DNA of 21,065 bases from JBFJVZ01 sp041623895 (GTDB lineage Bacteria > Planctomycetota > Planctomycetia > Pirellulales > Pirellulaceae), in the NCBI GenBank assembly GCA_041623895.1, contig JBFJVZ010000077.1, forward strand, positions 1 to 21,065. The letters are read 5' to 3'. This document shows positions 16,617 through 21,065 of the stretch, piece by piece (within the stretch, counting starts at the first letter, position 1; the number at the start of each line of letters is the position of its first letter). The notes beneath the pieces were generated by a model. That model was not told the origin of the DNA. It ran no database searches and saw nothing but the letters and a program-made list of their open reading frames with translations. The position numbers were made by a program, and so were the translations under genes.

Positions 16617-16654
16617 ACCGGGGGACCGGCAGCAGCCCGATTTTGGCCCCGCGA

Positions 16655-17116
16655 TCACGCTTTTTTGGACAGGTATTTTTGGTAGGCGGCGACCGCCAAC
16701 TGATCGCACCGTTCGTTCTCGAGGTGTCCATCGTGGCCTTTGACGTGCTCGTAGTTGACGCTGTGCTTTTCCATCAATTCGTCCAGACGTTGCCAAAGTT
16801 CGGCATTCTTCAGTGCCGCCAGGCGTTTGCCTTCGCGGCGTTTCCAACCTTGCTTTTTCCAACCGGCCATCCAACTGCTCATGCCCTGAATGACGTACTT
16901 GCTGTCGGCATACAGGGTTACTTCGCAAGGTTCCTTCAGCGCCTCCAGACCACGAATCACGGCCGTCAATTCCATGCGATTGTTGGTCGTCTCCGGTTCA
17001 CCGTCACTGCGTTCCAGTTCTTTTTCCGTCTTGCTGCACCGCAAGATAAACGCCCATCCCCCCGGACCCGGGTTTCCGCTGCAAGCACCATCGGTGTAAA
17101 GCTCGACCTTCTTCAT
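16655..17116 (-). CDS. rnhA: Ribonuclease HI
   Basis: The 153-residue product matches bacterial RNase HI in length and sequence. This enzyme cuts the RNA strand of RNA-DNA hybrids in the cytoplasm and clears R-loops and primers. The metal-binding residues are in place: D9 in YTDGACSGNPGPGG, E49 in NNRMEL, D71 in YADSKYV and D138 in NERCDQLA. The catalytic loop histidine is H128 in VKGHDGH. The basic handle (GWKKQGWKRREGKR, about 85-98) is present. I chose ATG 17116 because it starts at MKKVELYTDG, the family norm; the frame runs on to 17332 without family character. AAAGAG lies just upstream. It lies 142 bases downstream of the histidine kinase gene and about 200 bases upstream of gyrB, all on the same strand. 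Confidence 0.96.
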   Translation of the reverse strand: MKKVELYTDGACSGNPGPGGWAFILRCSKTEKELERSDGEPETTNNRMELTAVIRGLEALKEPCEVTLYADSKYVIQGMSSWMAGWKKQGWKRREGKRLAALKNAELWQRLDELMEKHSVNYEHVKGHDGHLENERCDQLAVAAYQKYLSKKA

Positions 17117-17258
17117 GCTCTTTAGTATCGCGATCGCGGAAGAATTGTGTAGGCGCGGCATCCTGACGTGCCCAGCAAGCAGACGGTTCCGCCCGGCGAG
17201 CGTAAGAAATGGAACGGCTGGAAGCGGAGCCGTTGCGGTTTTGGCAACGCGGGCCCCT

Positions 17259-19070
17259 TCAAGTCGCGGCACCGGCAGTTGAGTCCTGGCCAGCCACGTC
17301 GACCGCGGCCAGATCGATCGGCGACCGGTCACTCAGCCGCCAGGGCAGCGTCACCCAAAAAGTACTGCCACGCCCAAGCTCACTCTCGAAATCGACTTCG
17401 CCGCCAAGCAATTTGGCCAACTCTTTGACGATCGACAGCCCCAAGCCGGTACCGGCGAACTCGCGCGTCAAGCCTTCACCGTCCAGCACTTTGCGGCTCT
17501 GCCGGAACTTTTGAAAAATCACTTCATGGTCTTCTTCGGCAATTCCCACGCCAGTATCGCTGACCCGCAATTGGAATCGACCATCATGAAGATCCGCTAC
17601 TCGGACCGTGATCATGCCCCCTTCGGGCGTGAACTTGATCGCGTTGCTGAGCAAGTTATTGGTGATCTGACCGAGCTTGTTGGCGTCCTGATGTGCCGTT
17701 GGTAAATTCGCAGGTACCTCAACGGACAAAGAGATATTCTTGTCCTCGGACAGCGAGTGGATCATGTCACACTGGGCGGTGACCAGACGGCCGAGGTCGA
17801 CATCGCTGCGGCGAATTTCCAATTTCCCCGCTTCAACTTTGGCCAAATCCAGGATGTCGTTGATCATTTCCAACAGCAAGCGGCCGCTTTTCTGAATGTT
17901 CTCCGCATATCGGCGCTGCTTGCCGTCCAGTGATTTAATTTCCCGCAGGACGTCGGAAAAGCCGATGATGCTGTTCAGCGGTGTCCGCAATTCGTGACTC
18001 ATGTTGGCCAGGAAATCGCTCTTCAGACGGTTTGCCTCGTACAGTTGCAGGTTCAACTGCGCCAGTTGATCAACACGACCATCCAGTTCCTCGTTGACTT
18101 CGCGGATCTGCTGTTGCGTCTCCGTCATGTGGCGGAGCATGCGGTTGAAGGCATCGGCAAGTTCCCGAAATTCATCTTCGGTGTCCAGTGTCGCGCGCTG
18201 ATTGATGTCACCGTGAGTGATCGCATCGCTGACGTCGCGCAAATGATATAGCGGCTGCAAGACCAGATAACGCACGATCGCGTGCAAAACGAACAGTGTG
18301 ACCGCCACAATCAACATTGCCAGCGCGATGACAATCGCCCGGATCCAGGTGGTTGTCTTTTGCGTGTCCTGATATGGCATGCTGACGCGAATCACCCGGA
18401 ACGGATACTGCTTGGCCAGGTCCATCGGGTCTTGATCCGAGGAAAGTGATAACGAACCGTCCAACGGTCCGTGGCAAGAGATGCAAGTCGTTTTGGGAAA
18501 GATCGGCTTGTAAAAGATGTAGCGATCGTCGACCGGCCCCACTTCGTCAAACACCGGCACGTTAGCCAATCCAATCCGGCTCATCGTTTCGTTTTCACCC
18601 AGGTCCGATGGCCGGAAATCGTCCGGCGGGTCTTCTCTGATATGACGTGCGAGTTGATCTCGAAAACGGGTTTCCAACTCTTGCAGACGCTGGAGTTCGG
18701 ATTCGTCATTCGGCGCGCTGACAGGCGGAAGATTTCTGTAACGAATTTCATCCTCCAAACCTAAGAGTTTGAATTCGATGTCCTCCTTCAGCAGGTCGGC
18801 ACGAATCCCATCCAGCAACTCCCGGTCGCCAGCGATCGTGTCGGAATCCCGGTTCTGAATCCAAACGGCGTTGGCGTGAATCAGCATCAGCTCGGCGGCC
18901 CCATAGTCCTGAGCCCTCTGACGGGTGGTGTTCTTGACCAATCGTTTGCCCAAGACCTGGACAACGAAAAAAGCGCCACACATCAAAATCGAGAGCGCTG
19001 AGCCGAAAAAGAGCAGACACTTCCGCTCGAGGCTCATCGACGCAAATAGACCTTGCAGGAGGCGAATCAT
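17259..19070 (-). CDS. Membrane histidine kinase with periplasmic CxxCH haem motif
   Basis: The 603-residue product has membrane helices at about 18-40 and 242-268, with a periplasmic sensor of about 200 residues between them. The sensor resembles the DUF3365/Tll0287-like haem-binding fold: it ends with YIFYKPIFPKTTCISCHGP, a c-type haem site C196-x-x-C199-H200. HAMP follows (about 265-320), then a coiled coil. The kinase core has the H-box SHELRTPLNS (phosphorylated H359), the N-box NNLLSNAIKFTP, the G1 box DTGVGIAEED and the G2 box GTGLGLSIVKEL. There is no receiver domain, and no response regulator gene is adjacent, so the partner is elsewhere. The signal may be redox state, oxygen or NO. 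I prefer ATG 19070; a TTG at 19133, with AGGA upstream, would add 21 residues. Confidence 0.93.
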   Translation of the reverse strand: MIRLLQGLFASMSLERKCLLFFGSALSILMCGAFFVVQVLGKRLVKNTTRQRAQDYGAAELMLIHANAVWIQNRDSDTIAGDRELLDGIRADLLKEDIEFKLLGLEDEIRYRNLPPVSAPNDESELQRLQELETRFRDQLARHIREDPPDDFRPSDLGENETMSRIGLANVPVFDEVGPVDDRYIFYKPIFPKTTCISCHGPLDGSLSLSSDQDPMDLAKQYPFRVIRVSMPYQDTQKTTTWIRAIVIALAMLIVAVTLFVLHAIVRYLVLQPLYHLRDVSDAITHGDINQRATLDTEDEFRELADAFNRMLRHMTETQQQIREVNEELDGRVDQLAQLNLQLYEANRLKSDFLANMSHELRTPLNSIIGFSDVLREIKSLDGKQRRYAENIQKSGRLLLEMINDILDLAKVEAGKLEIRRSDVDLGRLVTAQCDMIHSLSEDKNISLSVEVPANLPTAHQDANKLGQITNNLLSNAIKFTPEGGMITVRVADLHDGRFQLRVSDTGVGIAEEDHEVIFQKFRQSRKVLDGEGLTREFAGTGLGLSIVKELAKLLGGEVDFESELGRGSTFWVTLPWRLSDRSPIDLAAVDVAGQDSTAGAAT

Positions 19071-19423
19071 TCCAATCGTCTCAATAATCGAAACTGGGAA
19101 AGGACAAATTGCTGACAAAAAACGGGTTAGCAATCGATCCTACCGGCATGGCGAGGCAGTTGTGGCTGCTCTGCTGTGTAGGCGAGTGTGACCCATTTGA
19201 CGGTCTGCCGGGAGGCGAGTTTTCCCATGCTTGCCCACAAAATCGGCAGATCAGCTGTAAACCATGATTATTACCCAGTTTATCTGCTTGTACGGCTTTT
19301 TTCGCACAACTAGCATGAGGACTTCGTTTATCGCATCGGCAGACGTATTTCCCCTGTGGGATCGTTCGTCGATCCATCAGCCTTGCATGCGACCCGCGTC
19401 TTCACGTGGGGGAGTCGAACAAA
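19071..19423. other. Divergent intergenic region before the SHD1 protein gene
   Basis: These 353 bases separate the histidine kinase (-) and the secreted SHD1 protein gene (+). They hold a hairpin TTGCTGAC/GTTAGCAA at 19109-19133, which overlaps the alternative TTG start of the kinase. They also hold an inverted repeat CTGCCG (19205-19210)/CGGCAG (19244-19249). A weak plus-strand promoter candidate is TTGTAC (19288-19293), 17 bases, TAGCAT (19311-19316), about 105 bases upstream of the ATG. No other gene is seen. Confidence 0.4.
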
Positions 19424-21065
19424 ATGAAACGTGTGATCCGTCAGATTTGTCAGAGGACACTGGTCCTTTTCTTGGTGGCTGTCTTGGGCGTCGGCCCGGC
19501 ATCGGCTGGATGGCTGCTGAGACATTCTTCTTGTCAACCACAGCCCTGCGATCCGTGTTGCATCATCGTTCAGCCGGTTTGCCAGCCTGTCTGCCCTCCG
19601 CTGAATTGTCAGCCCGTCCCAGTATGCCCGCCAGCATGCCTGCCGGCACCGATTGATTGCTGTACTCCAGCGCCTGTCGTTGTTCCTGCTTGTCATGAGT
19701 CGGCACCGATCATCGATCATGCCCCAATGATTGAAAGTAGTACCTGGTCCGAGGGCGTGATTGTCGGCAGCGAAATCCCAATCGAACAATCAATCAAAGG
19801 GACCGTGGTTGAACAGCCTGCCGAACCAGCGACATCGCCTTCGGATGCTGCTCCACCGGAACCGACGGAACCAGAACCAGCCGAACCCGAACCTGCTCCG
19901 GCGGAACCCGAACCTGCTCCGGCGGAACCCGAACCTGCTCCGGCGGAACCAGAGCCTGCTCCGGCGGAACCAGAACCTGCTCCGGCGGAACCCGCGCCGG
20001 CAGCCGATGATCCGTTTGGTGCTCCAGCCGAACCGGCGCCTGCGGAACCCGCGCCGGCAGCCGATGATCCCTTTGGTGCTCCAGCCGAACCGGCGCCCGC
20101 AGAACCCGCGCCGGCGGCCGATGACCCGTTTGGTGCTCCGGCCGAACCAGCTCCGGCCGAACCAGCGCCTGCCGAACCAGCGCCTGCAGAGCCCGCGCCG
20201 GCGGAACCTGCACCGGCGACTCCACCGGCGGACACTTCCCTGGACGATTTGTTCGGCAATGACGCGACGACACCCGCGCCTGCTGATGACGCTAGCGCTG
20301 ACGACATCTTTGGTGCTGCCGCGGAGGCCCCTGCGGCAGATGCCCCGGCGGATGCCGTGATGGAAGACTTGTTTGGCGATCCGCCCGCGGCGCCAGTGGA
20401 AGCTGCGCCCGCGGAGACGCCACCAGCGGAATCCCCAGCCACAGACACTTCTTTGGATGATCTGTTTGGACAAACTCCAGCGGCAATCGAGATCCACAAT
20501 CTGTTTGGTGACCCCAATTCCACATCCACGATCTCGGCTGACACATCGGCCAACGAAGAACTTGCCTCGTCGAATCCATTGCCCGAAGAATTGTTCGGTG
20601 AGACGAATGTCGATCCGGCCGATGCTTCGGCGGAGACTGCGGATGAAGCGGACGTCGAGGCCGAAAACGCTCCAGCCGAGCCGCTATCGGAGACCAGCCT
20701 TGAGGATCTGTTTGGCGTGACCGAGACCGCCTCGGAGCCGACGATCTATGAAGCCGAGTTGCCGGCGCCGAAAGGGGAATTAGTCGTGTTTGAAGCGGAA
20801 ACCACTGGTTTGACCATAGTTTCCAGCAAACCAGCCGCTCCGATCGATCCGCTTGCCGATGCTCGCATGCGAACTTGGATCGACAACACCGGCAACTTTA
20901 CGGTGCAAGGTCGACTGATCGAGATCAACGAGTCGAACGTTCGGCTGTTGAAAGCGAATGGCCGTACATGCACGGTGCCCAACGGTCGCCTGTGCGATGC
21001 CGATGCTGCCTACGTCGATTCGCTGAAGAAACAGATCGATTCGGCTCGCATCGCAATGCTGACCA
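19424..21065 (+). CDS. Secreted Cys-rich, Ala/Pro/Glu-repeat protein with SHD1-like domain (3' partial)
   Basis: I translated this frame by hand: 547 codons with no stop, running off the right edge. GGGGGAG sits about 9 bases before the ATG. Residues 1-28 form a signal peptide (MKRVIRQICQRTLVLFLVAV, cut near ASA28). Residues 37-90 hold 12 cysteines among prolines (PCDPCC, VCQPVC, DCC), a pattern suggesting disulfides or surface cross-links. Residues 154-188 are five copies of EPEPAPA, 189-245 three copies of a 19-residue unit containing DDPFG, then four EPAPA. Motifs of the form DDLFG, DDIFG, EDLFG and EELFG recur through residue 431. From about W485, WIDNTGNFTVQGRLIEINES and the following VRLLKANGRTCTVP resemble an SHD1 (SLA1 homology 1) domain, common in planctomycete exported proteins. 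The role is unknown; a disordered, acidic envelope protein is my inference. Confidence 0.88.
   Translation, partial: MKRVIRQICQRTLVLFLVAVLGVGPASAGWLLRHSSCQPQPCDPCCIIVQPVCQPVCPPLNCQPVPVCPPACLPAPIDCCTPAPVVVPACHESAPIIDHAPMIESSTWSEGVIVGSEIPIEQSIKGTVVEQPAEPATSPSDAAPPEPTEPEPAEPEPAPAEPEPAPAEPEPAPAEPEPAPAEPEPAPAEPAPAADDPFGAPAEPAPAEPAPAADDPFGAPAEPAPAEPAPAADDPFGAPAEPAPAEPAPAEPAPAEPAPAEPAPATPPADTSLDDLFGNDATTPAPADDASADDIFGAAAEAPAADAPADAVMEDLFGDPPAAPVEAAPAETPPAESPATDTSLDDLFGQTPAAIEIHNLFGDPNSTSTISADTSANEELASSNPLPEELFGETNVDPADASAETADEADVEAENAPAEPLSETSLEDLFGVTETASEPTIYEAELPAPKGELVVFEAETTGLTIVSSKPAAPIDPLADARMRTWIDNTGNFTVQGRLIEINESNVRLLKANGRTCTVPNGRLCDADAAYVDSLKKQIDSARIAMLT
19883..19987 (+). repeat. 21-base tandem repeat, five copies, inside the SHD1 gene
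   Basis: Five consecutive 21-base units each encode EPEPAPA. They differ only by synonymous third-base changes (CCC/CCA, GAA/GAG). The unit keeps the reading frame, so copy-number change would alter protein length without frameshift. Confidence 0.85.
19988..20158 (+). repeat. 57-base tandem repeat, three copies, inside the SHD1 gene
   Basis: Three consecutive 57-base units encode a 19-residue block, EPAPAADDPFGAPAEPAPA, with only synonymous differences. The phenylalanine-glycine motif falls at residues 195, 214 and 233. This unit probably grew by in-frame duplication next to the 21-base array. Confidence 0.85.

Noticed and set aside
16456..16654. Replication origin near gyrB
   Set aside because: No DnaA-box cluster, dnaA, dnaN or AT-rich unwinding region is visible.
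15379..16743. 454-codon plus-strand frame opposite gyrB and past its start
   Set aside because: It mirrors conserved gyrase codons; its length comes from the codon bias of the true gene.
17129..17138. Perfect palindrome CGCGATCGCG upstream of rnhA
   Set aside because: It is short and common in GC-rich DNA; there is no further support for an operator.
19717..20553. 278-codon minus-strand Gly/Ala/Ser-rich frame and 199-codon plus-strand Arg/Asn-rich frame over the repeats
   Set aside because: Tandem repeats without stops keep all frames open. Only the frame from 19424 has a ribosome binding site, signal peptide and SHD1-like end.

Overview
The window reads as chromosomal DNA of a planctomycete, most likely of the Pirellulales/Rhodopirellula type. 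The evidence is a PSCyt1-DUF1549-DUF1553 protein paired with a DUF1501 protein, a DUF1559 pseudopilin-like protein, and a secreted SHD1-domain protein with a Cys/Pro-rich N-terminus. Moderate GC and many GTG starts with weak Shine-Dalgarno sites fit this. I see no rRNA, tRNA, CRISPR array, insertion sequence or prophage.

Left edge (1-658): no protein gene. The minus strand carries a convincing class I cyclic-di-GMP (GEMM-I) riboswitch at about 138-246. It is followed by three small hairpins and a Shine-Dalgarno sequence at 5-10, so the regulated gene starts just beyond the left edge. Further right are inverted repeats of unknown role. At 659-2707 (-) lies a YyaL/SPATA20-type thioredoxin-fold protein.

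A chemosensory unit (2973-7210, +) follows a perfect TATAAT box: a 61-residue ribbon-helix-helix protein, an exported family 5 substrate-binding protein with no transporter genes beside it, and a PAS-containing chemoreceptor whose ATG overlaps the stop of the binding-protein gene. The likely reading is a binding protein that presents a ligand to its own chemoreceptor. A long imperfect hairpin lies between the chemoreceptor and a convergent sulfotransferase gene (7494-8150, -).

From 8338 to 19070 all genes are on the minus strand. In transcription order they are a histidine kinase with a periplasmic CxxCH haem motif, rnhA, gyrB, a DUF1559 protein only 15 nt behind gyrB, a PSCyt1/DUF1549/LamG-like/DUF1553 protein, and its DUF1501 partner with a Tat-type leader. 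At the right edge (19424 onward, +) an open frame runs past the window end. It encodes a secreted Cys-rich, Ala/Pro/Glu-repeat protein with about ten DDxFG/DLFG-type motifs and a C-terminal SHD1-like domain.

The most interesting items are the c-di-GMP riboswitch, the coupled binding protein/chemoreceptor pair, the haem-type histidine kinase and the repeat-motif SHD1 protein.
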